From contig NZ_SMKH01000009.1 in the NCBI RefSeq assembly GCF_004348515.1, positions 1-61,757 of the forward strand: DNA of 61,757 bases. The letters run 5' to 3'. The notes under the pieces are model-generated. The model was not told the origin of the DNA, did not search any database, and saw only the letters and a list, made by a program, of their open reading frames with translations. The position numbers and the translations under genes are program-made. Position 1 is the stretch's first letter, and the number at the start of each line of letters is the position of its first letter. This document shows positions 45,005-54,000 of this stretch, in pieces. This stretch comes from Actinomadura sp. KC345 (lineage in GTDB: Bacteria > Actinomycetota > Actinomycetes > Streptosporangiales > Streptosporangiaceae).

Positions 45005-45814
45005 ATGGGGGACATCAAGACCAAGCACCGCAAGATGTGGGCATTGGGCGACTACCCGGCCCTGGCCAGCGAGATCATCTGGGACCTGGGCGGCGTACTC
45101 GCCCGGGCGACGGGCGTCGGAAGCGGCGACCGGGTCCTGGACATCGCGGCCGGTTCCGGCAACGCGGCGATCGCCGCCGCGCGGGCCGGCGCCACCGTGG
45201 TCGTCAGCGACCTGACACCGGAACTGCTGGAGGCGGGCCGCAAACAGGCCGCACGCCACAACGTCACCCTGAAATGGCAGGAGGCCGACGCCGAGGCCCT
45301 GCCGTTCGCCGACGCCGAGTTCGACGCCGTCATCTCCTGCGTGGGCATCATGTTCGCCCCGCACCACCAGGCGGCCACGGACGAGATGCTCCGCGTCTGC
45401 CGCCCCGGCGGCACGATCGGCGTCCTCAACTGGACGCCGGAAGGCTTCATCGGCCAGATGTTCGCCACGATGAGGCCGTACGCCCCGCCGCCCCCGCCGG
45501 GCGCGCAGCCGCCGCCCCTCTGGGGCGACCCCGACCACGTCCGAGCCCTGCTGGGCGACCGCGTGACCGACCTCCAGGCCCACCGCCAGAAGATCCGCAT
45601 CACCGGCTTCGAAACTCCGGAAGCCTTCCGCGACTACTTCAAGGCCCGCTACGGCCCCACCATCGCCGTCTACAACCACATAGCCGACGACCAGGACAGG
45701 GTGGCCGCCCTGGACGAGGCCCTGGCCGACCTGGCCCGCCGCAACGACCAGGGCACCTCGAACCTGACCGTGGACTGGGAGTACCTCCTCCTGACCGCCC
45801 GCAGGCACCCCTGA
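45005..45814 (+). CDS. SAM-dependent methyltransferase (UbiE/Methyltransf_11 type)
   Basis: 269 residues with motif I VLDIAAGSGNAAIAAAR, acidic ribose-binding end of strand 2 (VVVSDLTPELLEAGR), motif II ADAEALPFADAEFDAVISCVG and motif III LRVCRPGGTIGVLNW. A C-terminal helical cap follows (GFETPEAFRDYFKARYGP). ATG 45005 with CGAGGGG upstream is the start. Divergently paired with an HxlR regulator, an arrangement common for self-contained stress or detoxification genes. The methyl acceptor is unknown. Confidence 0.88.
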   Translation: MGDIKTKHRKMWALGDYPALASEIIWDLGGVLARATGVGSGDRVLDIAAGSGNAAIAAARAGATVVVSDLTPELLEAGRKQAARHNVTLKWQEADAEALPFADAEFDAVISCVGIMFAPHHQAATDEMLRVCRPGGTIGVLNWTPEGFIGQMFATMRPYAPPPPPGAQPPPLWGDPDHVRALLGDRVTDLQAHRQKIRITGFETPEAFRDYFKARYGPTIAVYNHIADDQDRVAALDEALADLARRNDQGTSNLTVDWEYLLLTARRHP

Positions 45815-45843
45815 TCGAACTCGGAAACGCCCATGGCGACTTG

Positions 45844-45863
45844 ACCTCAACCGCGGTCGAGGT
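45844..45863 (+). promoter_or_regulatory. SoxR-type (MerR-family) operator before the monooxygenase
   Basis: ACCTCAACCGCGGTCGAGGT matches the SoxR outline ACCTCAA-N6-TTGAGGT with one changed base in the right arm; it is palindromic at 18 of 20 positions. It overlaps a -35-like TTGACC (45841-45846) and leaves a 19-bp spacer to AAGGCT (45866-45871), the elongated spacing typical of MerR-family promoters. It lies 60-79 bases upstream of the GTG at 45923. Confidence 0.72.
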
Positions 45864-45922
45864 CCAAGGCTTGGTCGCGGACGAGGGCGCCGGCCCGACC
45901 GCCGATCTTGAGGAGACCGCCC

Positions 45923-46285
45923 GTGGCCATCGACGACGGCTTTTATTCGATCATCGACTACACCGTCGACGGCGTTGACACCCAGAAGGAGCTCGTGGCG
46001 GCCTTCGCCGAGATCCAGGAGCGTTGGGTGCGCTTCTATCCCGGCTACCGATCGGCCCGCTTCCACGTCAGTACCGACGGCACCCGTGTGTACAACATCG
46101 TGCACTGGGCCAGCGAGGCCGACTACCGCAACTTCGTGGAGACGTCCGACACCGAAGGCCGGATGGCCGCCATCACCGAGGCCCTGCGGAGCCTGTCGGG
46201 CACGGCGGAACCGCGCATGAGCGGCATCCCCACCTACACCGTGACCGCGGAGGTCGGCCCCGGACCACAGCGCCTGGACCCCTGA
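45923..46285 (+). CDS. Antibiotic biosynthesis monooxygenase (ABM)-fold protein
   Basis: 120 residues of a dimeric alpha/beta ferredoxin-like fold: FYSIIDYTVDGVDTQKELVAAFAEIQERWVRFYPGYRSARFHVSTDGTRVYNIVHWASEADYRNF, followed by a short C-terminal strand (YTVTAEV). Such proteins oxidise quinone- or polyketide-like compounds without cofactor, or serve as redox-stress proteins. GTG 45923 has GAGGAGA 6 bases upstream; TTG 45908 is less likely. The SoxR box upstream recalls S. coelicolor SoxR targets, one of which (SCO7008) I recall as a monooxygenase. Substrate unknown. Confidence 0.85.
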   Translation: MAIDDGFYSIIDYTVDGVDTQKELVAAFAEIQERWVRFYPGYRSARFHVSTDGTRVYNIVHWASEADYRNFVETSDTEGRMAAITEALRSLSGTAEPRMSGIPTYTVTAEVGPGPQRLDP

Positions 46286-46321
46286 CCGAACCCGCGGCCC
46301 ACGTCGAGGGCCACAGTTCGG
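46286..46321. terminator. Nested hairpin between convergent genes
   Basis: CCGAAC (46286-46291) pairs with GTTCGG (46316-46321), enclosing GGCCC (46296-46300) and GGGCC (46308-46312). It lies immediately after the monooxygenase stop and before the convergent stop at 46336, so it can end both transcripts. Confidence 0.52.
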
Positions 46322-46335
46322 TGTCGAACAGCGGG

Positions 46336-47352
46336 TCAGCCGGAGCTGGTGGTCACCGGGGTGGGGTGGGCCTCGTACAGGTCGGCGGGAAGTTGGGCGC
46401 GGTAGTCGTCGATCTTGGCGTTCAGTTTGGCCAGGTTGCGACTGTAGTCGCGGCTGGCCAGCCAGAACTTGTAGATGATGACCAGTTCGAAGGCGACCAG
46501 GCCGGCGCCGCTGACGGCCACCACCGGGATGATGGCGCCGGAGATGATGGCGGCGGCGATGGGGGCGATGATGAAGACGCCCATCTGGAACTCGATGCCG
46601 CTGATGAGGTGGGGGCGGATGCGGCCCGCCATCAGGACGTTGCGGATGCGGGCGTACCAGGGGAAGCGGCGGTCGAAGCCCTGCTGGAGGGTCCGGGCGG
46701 CGGGGTCGTCGCCGATGACGCGGTCTTCCATGTCGGCTTCGGGGTCGTCCGCGATGGCCTCTTCGGCGGAGAGCAGGTCGTCGTCGGGGAGGCCGCCGTT
46801 GGCGCGTTCCGCGGCGGCCAGTTCCAGGGAGTGCGCCTCGCGGCGGGCGGCGTTGAGGGTGGAGCGCATCTGGGAGCGGACCTTGTAGATCTCCAGCGCG
46901 TCCATGTAGCGGAGCATGTCGAGGAACACGACCGCCAGGGCCGTCCAGACGTAGGCGACGTTGCCGGTCGCGGCGTACTGGCCGCCCATGAGGGCGATCG
47001 CGCAGGCCAGGACGCGGACGCGGTCGAAGATGTAGTCGAGCCAGGCGCCGAAGACCGAGCCGGTGCCCTTCAGGCGGGCGACCTTGCCGTCCATGCAGTC
47101 GAGCGTGAACGACAGGTGGTACAGCAGCGCGCCGACGAGCAGCCACGGCCAGGACGCCACGGCGAAGCACGCGCCGGCGGCGAGGCCGAGGACGAGGGCT
47201 CCCACGGTGAGTTGGTTCGGGGTCACCCGCGTCCGGTTGGCCGTGAACCTGACCAGCCTGGAGGCGAGCGGGTCTACCAGGAGAACCGTCCACCAGGCGT
47301 CACGCGCCTTGTACGTCCGTTGCCGAACGTCCTCGAGCGTGAAGTTCGCCAT
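46336..47352 (-). CDS. CDP-alcohol phosphatidyltransferase family protein
   Basis: 338-residue membrane enzyme joining a CDP-alcohol to a second alcohol. The signature is canonical: D85-C-M-D88-G-K-V-A-R93 ... G102 ... D106-Y-I-F-D110. It starts with the same lead-in (TRVTPNQLTVGALVLGL) as other bacterial members. A ~100-residue charged cytoplasmic insert (about 150-235, EAIADDPEADMEDRVIGDD) separates the catalytic half from the last helices, which is unusual. ATG 47352 follows GGAAAGGATCTCC. In this envelope region it may modify a polymer or make a phospholipid; it retains the Asp that its homologue at 25565 lacks. Confidence 0.87.
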   Translation of the reverse strand: MANFTLEDVRQRTYKARDAWWTVLLVDPLASRLVRFTANRTRVTPNQLTVGALVLGLAAGACFAVASWPWLLVGALLYHLSFTLDCMDGKVARLKGTGSVFGAWLDYIFDRVRVLACAIALMGGQYAATGNVAYVWTALAVVFLDMLRYMDALEIYKVRSQMRSTLNAARREAHSLELAAAERANGGLPDDDLLSAEEAIADDPEADMEDRVIGDDPAARTLQQGFDRRFPWYARIRNVLMAGRIRPHLISGIEFQMGVFIIAPIAAAIISGAIIPVVAVSGAGLVAFELVIIYKFWLASRDYSRNLAKLNAKIDDYRAQLPADLYEAHPTPVTTSSG

Positions 47353-47468
47353 GGAGATCCTTTCCTTGTGGGAAGCCGTTCGATGTTATCGGCTGTCCGG
47401 TTCGCCTCCGGCATTGTCTCCGAGTCGTGATCGTGTCTCAGGATTATTGCCAACACTGTGGGTAGTTT

Positions 47469-48953
47469 TTGCTGGTGCGCGCCCGACCTGTGCTGATTCA
47501 TCTGCCCTTGGCCGTCGTGCTCGTCCCGGCGATCCTGATCCGGGTCGTGGCCGTGCTCGGGTATCCGGCGCCGATGTGGTTCGGGGACTCGCCCGAGTAC
47601 CTGGAGGCGGCGATCGAGGGGCGGCCGGGCAGGACGCGTCCGTCCGGATACTCGGTCCTGCTGTGGCTGATCAAGCCGTTCCACAGCTTCACGCTCATGG
47701 TGTCGGTGCAGCATCTCATCGGCGTCCTGACCGGTGTGCTGGTGTACGTGCTGGTGTGGCGTGCCGCCCGGGCGGTCTGGCCGGACGGGCGGCGTGTCTG
47801 GGTGCCCGGGGTGCTCGGGGCGGTGCTGGCGGTCCCGGTGCTGATCCCGGTGCATCAGATCGCCCTTGAGCACATGCTCATGTCGGACGCGCTGTTCACG
47901 TTCCTGCTGCTCGCGGCGGTCGCGGCCGTTCTGTGGCGGCAGCGGATGACCTGGTGGCTGGGGGCGCTGGCGGGGCTGTTCGCGGCGGGCGCCGCGTTGA
48001 CCAGGTCGACCGGGCTGCCCTTGATCGCGGTGCTCCTGGTCGCGATGCTGCTGCGGAGGGCGGGCCGGCGTGCCTGTGTCAGCGCGGCGGCGGTGTTCGT
48101 CCTCCCGGTCGCCGGGTACATGCTGGCGTTCCAGTACGTGTACGGCGAGTTCAAGCTGGCCATGGCCAACGAGATCTGGCTGTACGGGCGCACGGCGGAC
48201 TTCGCCGACTGCCGGGTCATCGAGCCGCGGCCCGAACTCGCCGTGATGTGTCCCGAGCACACCGACTCGCGGGTCTCACCGGCGTTCGCCTCCATGTGGA
48301 CGGAGGATTCCCCGTTCCGGGACATCCCCGGCTGGATCTACAGCGAGCAGGCAAGCTCGCTCTCGGGCGAGTTCTCGCGGGAGGCCATCAAGGCGCAGCC
48401 CGGCGACTACGCGCGGGTGGTCGTCCGCGACACGTTCCGGGCGTTCGAGTGGGAGCGCGAGCCGTACCCGACGCCGTGGACGTGGTTGCAGTACGAGTTC
48501 CCCGAGGGCGAGGAGTGGAGCGACGAGCAGAAGCGGCTCGCGGCGAGATACGACCCGGGGGGCGGGGGCGAGACGCGGGTCGTCGATCCGTGGAGCGGAT
48601 GGATGCTCGCCTACCAGGACCATGTCGTCATGCCGGGCACGATCCTCGGCCTTCTGCTGCTCGGCGGGCTCGGGGGAGCGTTCCTGCATGTCCGGGTGCG
48701 CGGCCGGTGGCGGCCGATGCGGCCCGTCCGGCACTGGGCGACCGGTGCCCTGCTGCCGTGGGGGACGAGCCTGGCGCTGCTGGTCATCCCCGCCGCGACG
48801 GCCGACTTCGACTACCGCTACGTCCTGCCCGCCGTCCCCTTCGCCTGCGTGGCGCTGGCTCTCGGCGTCCTCCCGCCATCGCGCCGCCACACCCCGGAAC
48901 CCGCCGAGCCGGAAGCGCACACGGAACCGGAAGACGTCCTGGAACCGTCCTGA
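47469..48953 (+). CDS. Polytopic membrane protein, GT-C glycosyltransferase-like
   Basis: 494 residues with about ten hydrophobic helices in two blocks (N-terminal to ~225, C-terminal 385-470) around a ~150-residue extracytoplasmic loop (MANEIWLYGRTADFADCRVIE ... DSPFRDIPGWIYSEQ). The first loop carries the acidic motif MWFGDSPEYLEAAIEG, as in polyprenyl-phosphate-sugar-dependent GT-C enzymes. Starts at TTG 47469, or GTG 47475; no strong ribosome site. Divergent from the CDP-alcohol phosphotransferase over 116 bases. Donor and acceptor unknown. Confidence 0.78.
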   Translation: MLVRARPVLIHLPLAVVLVPAILIRVVAVLGYPAPMWFGDSPEYLEAAIEGRPGRTRPSGYSVLLWLIKPFHSFTLMVSVQHLIGVLTGVLVYVLVWRAARAVWPDGRRVWVPGVLGAVLAVPVLIPVHQIALEHMLMSDALFTFLLLAAVAAVLWRQRMTWWLGALAGLFAAGAALTRSTGLPLIAVLLVAMLLRRAGRRACVSAAAVFVLPVAGYMLAFQYVYGEFKLAMANEIWLYGRTADFADCRVIEPRPELAVMCPEHTDSRVSPAFASMWTEDSPFRDIPGWIYSEQASSLSGEFSREAIKAQPGDYARVVVRDTFRAFEWEREPYPTPWTWLQYEFPEGEEWSDEQKRLAARYDPGGGGETRVVDPWSGWMLAYQDHVVMPGTILGLLLLGGLGGAFLHVRVRGRWRPMRPVRHWATGALLPWGTSLALLVIPAATADFDYRYVLPAVPFACVALALGVLPPSRRHTPEPAEPEAHTEPEDVLEPS

Positions 48954-48962
48954 CCAGCCGGG

Positions 48963-50141
48963 CTAGCGCCCCGACTTCCGGCGGGGCGCGGCGCGCAGCT
49001 GGGCGAGCATCTTCTCCCACTGGCCGGCCACGACCGTGATGTCGTACTTCTCCGCCGTGGCGCGGGCGTTACGGGCCATCTGGTGCCGCAGCCTCTCGTC
49101 GTCGATCAGCCGGATCAGCGTCTCGGCGAACGCGTCGGGGTCCTCCGGCGGGACGAGCAGCCCGTCGTGGCCGTTGCTGATGATCTCGCGGGGGCCGCGC
49201 GGGCAGTCGAAGCCGACGACCGGCAGCCCGCACGCGAACGCCTCGATGATCGTCATGCCGAACGGCTCGGCGCGCGACGACATCGCCAGGATGGACGCCT
49301 TGGCCAGCTCTCCCTCCATGTCGTCGGTGGGCTCCATGAGCAGGACGTTGTTGTACAGCCCGAGCCGGGTGGCCTGGCGGAGCAGCTGCTCGCGCCGCAC
49401 TCCCCGGCCGTAGATCCGCAGCTGCCACTCCGGGTGCTTCTCCACGACCTTCGTGAACGCGCGGAGCAGCAGGTCGTACCCCTTGATCCACACCATGCGC
49501 CCGGCGGCCACGACGACCTTGTTCTCCTGCCGGGACCGCGGATACACCCCGCTCGGGAGGCCGTTTCCGATCGTGTAGACGGGGCACGTCCCGTCCGGGA
49601 ACCCGGCCTCGTAGTCCTCGCGGTCGGCGACCGTCAGGCAGGTGAGGGCGTCCAGGCGCGGGTACCACTTCTCGATCTCGGCCAGGATCCCGGGCTCGTG
49701 GATGCCGAACTGGAGATGCTCCTGGCCGACCACGACGACCCGGCGCGGGGTGAACCGCGCCGCCGCGATGTTGAGCCCGGCGCGGGTGGCGACCAGCACG
49801 TCGGTGCGGAGCCGCTGCAGGAAGCGGGTGATCCGCACGTCGGTCCAGGCGGAGAACTTGGTGTAGCTGCGCTCCTCCGGGTGCACCATCGCGGACGGTT
49901 CGGCCATGAGCCGCTCCGCGCGGGCGGTGTTCGGCCACGGCACCTTCGCGCCCGGCCGCAGGTCGACCAGGGAGCGCAGCCGGACACGGTCCGGCAGCGG
50001 GAAGGCGGGCAGGTCCGCGTTCCGCAGCACGCTGACGATCTCGACGTCGTGGCGGCGGGCCAGTTCGCCGGCGAGGGTGAACGTGCTGCGCACGGTGCCG
50101 TCGATGGCGGAGGCGTCCAGCAGCATGAACGTGATCTTCAC
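48963..50141 (-). CDS. GT4 glycosyltransferase (poly-glycerolphosphate glucosyltransferase-like)
   Basis: 392 residues, GT-B fold: FMLLDASAIDGTVRSTFTLAGELARRHDVEIVSV, VVVVGQEHLQFGIH, VYTIGNGLPSG, VVVAAGRMVWIKGYDLLLRAF, RIYGRGVRREQL, and the EX7E motif EPFGMTIIEAFACGLPVVGFD. It resembles TagE/GtfA-like enzymes that decorate wall teichoic acid. ATG 50141 overlaps the stop of the upstream gene (ATGA), linking it to the beta-sandwich protein and probably to the TagF-like gene. The sugar is inferred at best. Confidence 0.87.
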   Translation of the reverse strand: MKITFMLLDASAIDGTVRSTFTLAGELARRHDVEIVSVLRNADLPAFPLPDRVRLRSLVDLRPGAKVPWPNTARAERLMAEPSAMVHPEERSYTKFSAWTDVRITRFLQRLRTDVLVATRAGLNIAAARFTPRRVVVVGQEHLQFGIHEPGILAEIEKWYPRLDALTCLTVADREDYEAGFPDGTCPVYTIGNGLPSGVYPRSRQENKVVVAAGRMVWIKGYDLLLRAFTKVVEKHPEWQLRIYGRGVRREQLLRQATRLGLYNNVLLMEPTDDMEGELAKASILAMSSRAEPFGMTIIEAFACGLPVVGFDCPRGPREIISNGHDGLLVPPEDPDAFAETLIRLIDDERLRHQMARNARATAEKYDITVVAGQWEKMLAQLRAAPRRKSGR

Positions 50142-50926
50142 GCGGCCTCCCCGTTGAGGAGGTGGGCGGCGACCGACAGTTCGTCCTTCAGCGTGTAGTA
50201 CGGCCGCACCGACATCTGCCGACCGCCCGCCTCGGTGGTCTGCCGCGGGAAGGACACCTTGCCGCGCTTGCCGGGCGCGTCGTCCAGCCGGGTCGCGAGG
50301 CGGGCGTGCACGTCGGCCACGTCGAGCCAGAGGTCCCAGAGCGCGGGCTCCTCGGCGGCGAACACCTCCACGGGCAGGCAGACCTGGAACTCCATCCCGT
50401 CGAGCCTGAGGTCCCGCGTCAGGGTGTCGCGCGTGTCGCGGGCGACTGCGACGAGCCGTGCGTCCTGCCCCGGGCGCGGGCCCGTGTAAGCGAGGCGTCC
50501 CGTCACCCTGATCTCGCCGTCGCCCGGGTACACCGCTTCCACCTCGGCGTGCGGGGACACCTTCCGGACGCGGAGCGAGACCTGCCCCTCCGGGGAGCGG
50601 ACGACGCGCACGGCCCGGTCGCGGCGGATGCCCGCATAAGTGCGGGCCTCGTCGTAGGAGAACCCGGGGTCGTCGGTCAGCAGCGGACGGTCGCTACTTC
50701 GGCCGTAGGCGCCGCCCGCCCCGGTCAGCACGTCCCACCTGCCCGTGGCGATCCCGTCCAGCGGGAGGGTGAGCGACGTGCGGTCGCCGCGGACGGGCTC
50801 CTCGCGCGTCTCACCGGACGCGCGGTGCCGCAGGATGACCAGCTCACCGTCCGGTAAGGGCGTCGACCACCGGATCACCAGGTCGTCGTCAACGCCGACC
50901 CTGAAATGGTTCGCCACCGCGTCCAA
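50138..50926 (-). CDS. Stand-alone beta-sandwich protein related to TagF linker modules
   Basis: 262 residues of predicted beta structure with no transferase motif. Pieces such as LPLDGIATGRWDVLTG, VRVVRSPEGQVSLRVRKVSP, GEIRVTGRLAY and MEFQVCLPVEVFA parallel segments of the interdomain region of the neighbouring 1133-residue protein (GRWDVLFRPPGERAL, GRLVVSVTGDV, LRAEIPVAAMP). TTG 50926 is chosen: GGGGGAAGG lies 8 bases upstream; GTG 50917 is an alternative. The open frame continues far upstream over the next gene without meaning. Coupled by ATGA to the GT4 gene. Confidence 0.68.
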   Translation of the reverse strand: MDAVANHFRVGVDDDLVIRWSTPLPDGELVILRHRASGETREEPVRGDRTSLTLPLDGIATGRWDVLTGAGGAYGRSSDRPLLTDDPGFSYDEARTYAGIRRDRAVRVVRSPEGQVSLRVRKVSPHAEVEAVYPGDGEIRVTGRLAYTGPRPGQDARLVAVARDTRDTLTRDLRLDGMEFQVCLPVEVFAAEEPALWDLWLDVADVHARLATRLDDAPGKRGKVSFPRQTTEAGGRQMSVRPYYTLKDELSVAAHLLNGEAA

Positions 50927-51018
50927 GGCCCGTGCCTTCCCCCAAAAAATCCCATATGCAGGCGCGAAGCCTACCAATGGCCCCGCGGTGCACGACCGCC
51001 GAACCGGCCCCAATGGTC

Positions 51019-54000
51019 TCAGTCGTCCGTTCCGAAGACACGGTCCACGGTGCGGGCGGCGGCGTGGCCGTCGTCGAGGGGGCAGAAGCGGGCTACGAAG
51101 TCCTTGTAGCGGGCCGTGTGGCCCGCTGTGACCGAGTCGACGTCGCGGATGGCGTCGATCAGGTCGTCGGACGTCTCGACCAGCGGTCCCGGGGATTCCG
51201 CCTCGAAGTCGAAGTAGAAGCCGCGCAGGCGGTCGCGGTAGTCGGCCAGGTCGTAGGTGAAGAACAGCATGGGACGGCCGGTGTTGGCGAAGTCGAACAT
51301 CACCGACGAGTAGTCGCTGATCATCATGTCGGAGATCAGGTACAGCTCGGTGATGTCGGGGTAGAGGGACACGTCCCGGACGAAGCCGTGCTCGTCCTCG
51401 GTCACGCCGTCCACGACGTTGGTGTGCAGGCGGATCAGGAGGACGTGGTCGTCGCCGAGTGCCTGGCGGGCGCGCTCCAGGTCGAGGCGCATGTCGAACT
51501 TGTAGCGGCCGCGGCTGTAGTACTGGTCGTCGCGCCAGGTCGGCGCGTACAGCACGACGCGCTTGCCCTCGGGGATGCCGAGCCGCTCCTTGACCCGCTT
51601 GGCGACCGCGTCCGCCTCCGGGCTGTGCATCAGGTCGTTGCGGGGGTAGCCGACCTCCAGCATCTCGCCCTTGAACCCGAACGCGCGACGGAAGATCTCC
51701 GTGCTGAACGGGTTGGGCGACAGCAGGTGGCTCCACTCGGGGACGACGGGCCCGGTGGACTTCGCCTGCAGCGCCTTCTTCATGCCGGGCGTGTAGGCGA
51801 AGTGCACCTCCTTGATGTCCTTGCCGATCTTCTTCAGCGGGGTGCCGTGCCACGTCTGCAGGACGATCTGGTCCGGGTGCCGCTGGAAGTCGTCGCCGAG
51901 ACGGTGGTTCGTCACGATGTAGCGGGACGTGGCGAGCGCCTCGTTCCACTCCTTGCCGTTCAGCCGGACGGGCTTCAGCGTGCTCGGCAGCTCCACCTGC
52001 GCGTCGTTGACGACCCAGAGCTGCTCCAGGCCGGAGCCGCGGCGCAGCAGCTCCTGGTGGATCGACTTGGGGCTGTCGGAGTACTGCCGGCCGCTGAAGC
52101 AGGAGAACAGGACGGTGTCGCGCAGCCCGTCGCGGTCGACGCGGCGGCGTGCCTCCTCGCGGTGCTTCTTCCAGGCGTTCTTCTCCTCCGCGGAGACGTC
52201 GCCGGTCACCGACACGACCAGCCGCCCGTCGCGCCCTTCCAGCGCGTAGCCGCGCCGCGCCACCTCCAGCGGCTCGGGGAGGTTCTTGTGCGCGGGCTCG
52301 GACAGGCGGACGGTCAGCGCCCGCTCCCCGGGGGGACGGAACAGCACGTCCCAGCGGCCCGGACGCAGCGGCAGCACGCCCGCGACGCCCGGCATGGCCG
52401 CCACCGGGATCTCCGCGCGCAGCACGCCGGAGGACGCGTCGGTGACGAGGTCGAAGGCGTACTCCTTGCGGCGGCCCCGCCCGCGCAGGACGATCTGCCC
52501 GCCGGTGTGGGCGCTGTGCGTCGCGGTCAGCGCCAGTGCGCCCTCCGGCCGCCAGGTGCAGTCGCCGACGACCAGCCGGGTCGTGGTGCGCCGGACGCGC
52601 AGGTAGCCGCTCGGGCCGCGGCCCGCGGTGACCTCCAGGGGACCGAAGGCCCGCTCGATGTCGTCGATGCCCTCCGCGAGCACCAGCGGACGCCCGCCGG
52701 CGTCGACCGTCCAGTCGCGGGTGTCGTCGATCTGGTCCGGCGGCATCGGGGACCCCTCGAGCGCCTGCGGGTCGACGCGGGCGGTGAGGCGGCCCTCGGA
52801 CTCGGTGACCGGGACGGTGACGTGGTCGTCGCCCAGCGTCAGGACCAGCTCGTCGGGCGCCTCGCCCGCGGCCTTCAGCTCGATGACGAGCGCGTCGCCC
52901 TTCCACCGCAGGGCGGTCGCCTTCACGCCGACCTTCTCGACCTTGATGACGAGGTGGCCTTCCTCGATCCGCGGGACGACGCGCACGTCGTCGGCGACGT
53001 AGTGGTACGGCGGGTGGGCGCCGGTGCCGGAGCTGCCGCCCCGCAGCGCGCCCTGCCGGAACACGCCCGCGTTGAACACCGACGCCTGGACGTCCCAGTC
53101 GCCCTCGGCCCAGGCGCCGTGGTCGCGGAGCCGCCGCACGTCGAAGGTGAACTCGAACCCCGACCAGCCGGACTTCTTACCGGGTTTCGGGGTCTGCCTG
53201 GCCTTCGCGACGATCTTCCGCTTGCCGGACCGGAGCGTGATCGTCTTCACCGACGTCCAGCGGCGCCGCATGCTGACCGAGTTGATGTACGCCTCACCGG
53301 TGACGGTGAGCCTGTCGCCCTCCCAGCTCACGGTGTGGACGCGCCCGCGCATCCTGACCTCGTCGCGCGCCCGGTAGATGTCGCGCGGGATGTCGAGCGA
53401 GGAGTCCTTCCAGTACGGGTAGACGACGTACCGGCGCAGCGGGTCGCGGACGATCGACGGCTGCGCCTTCCCCCGCTGGTACCGGACGACCTTCACCAGC
53501 TCGGTCGTGTGGCCGGTGGTGGCGAGGTGCCACTTCAGCCGGGTCAGCGCCTTCGTGCCGGCGAGCAGCTTCGCGGGGATTCCCGACGCGTACGCGGCGG
53601 CCTGCGCGACCACCTGGTCGCGCTCCTCGGCGGGGATGTCCGGCAGGGCGTCCAGGAACACCCGCAGCTCGTCGTTGACGGCCATGAGCTGGAGCTGGTG
53701 CCGGGACTTGGCGTGCCCCTCCTCCTCCAGCCAGGACGTGGCGAGCGTGACGGCGCCGAACCCGTCCGCGATCTCCTGCGCCTCCGTCGTCGGCTCGAAC
53801 AGGTCGCTCTGGCGGTGCAGCACCACGTCCGCGAGTACGTCGACCGCCGCGGCCCGGTGCAGGGCCTGGACCACCAGGGGCAGGTCGTCGTAGCGGCCGA
53901 GGTCGGGGAACTCCAGCTCGTTCGCCGTCCAGAACGAGCGCCGGAACAGCTTCCCGGACACCTTGCGGTCCTCGATCAGCTCCGGCGTGCGGCCCAGGTC

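Noticed and set aside
50927-52906. Long upstream extension of the beta-sandwich gene frame
   Set aside because: It runs in another frame through the TagF-like gene and has antisense-like composition; the SD GGGGGAAGG fixes a start near 50926.
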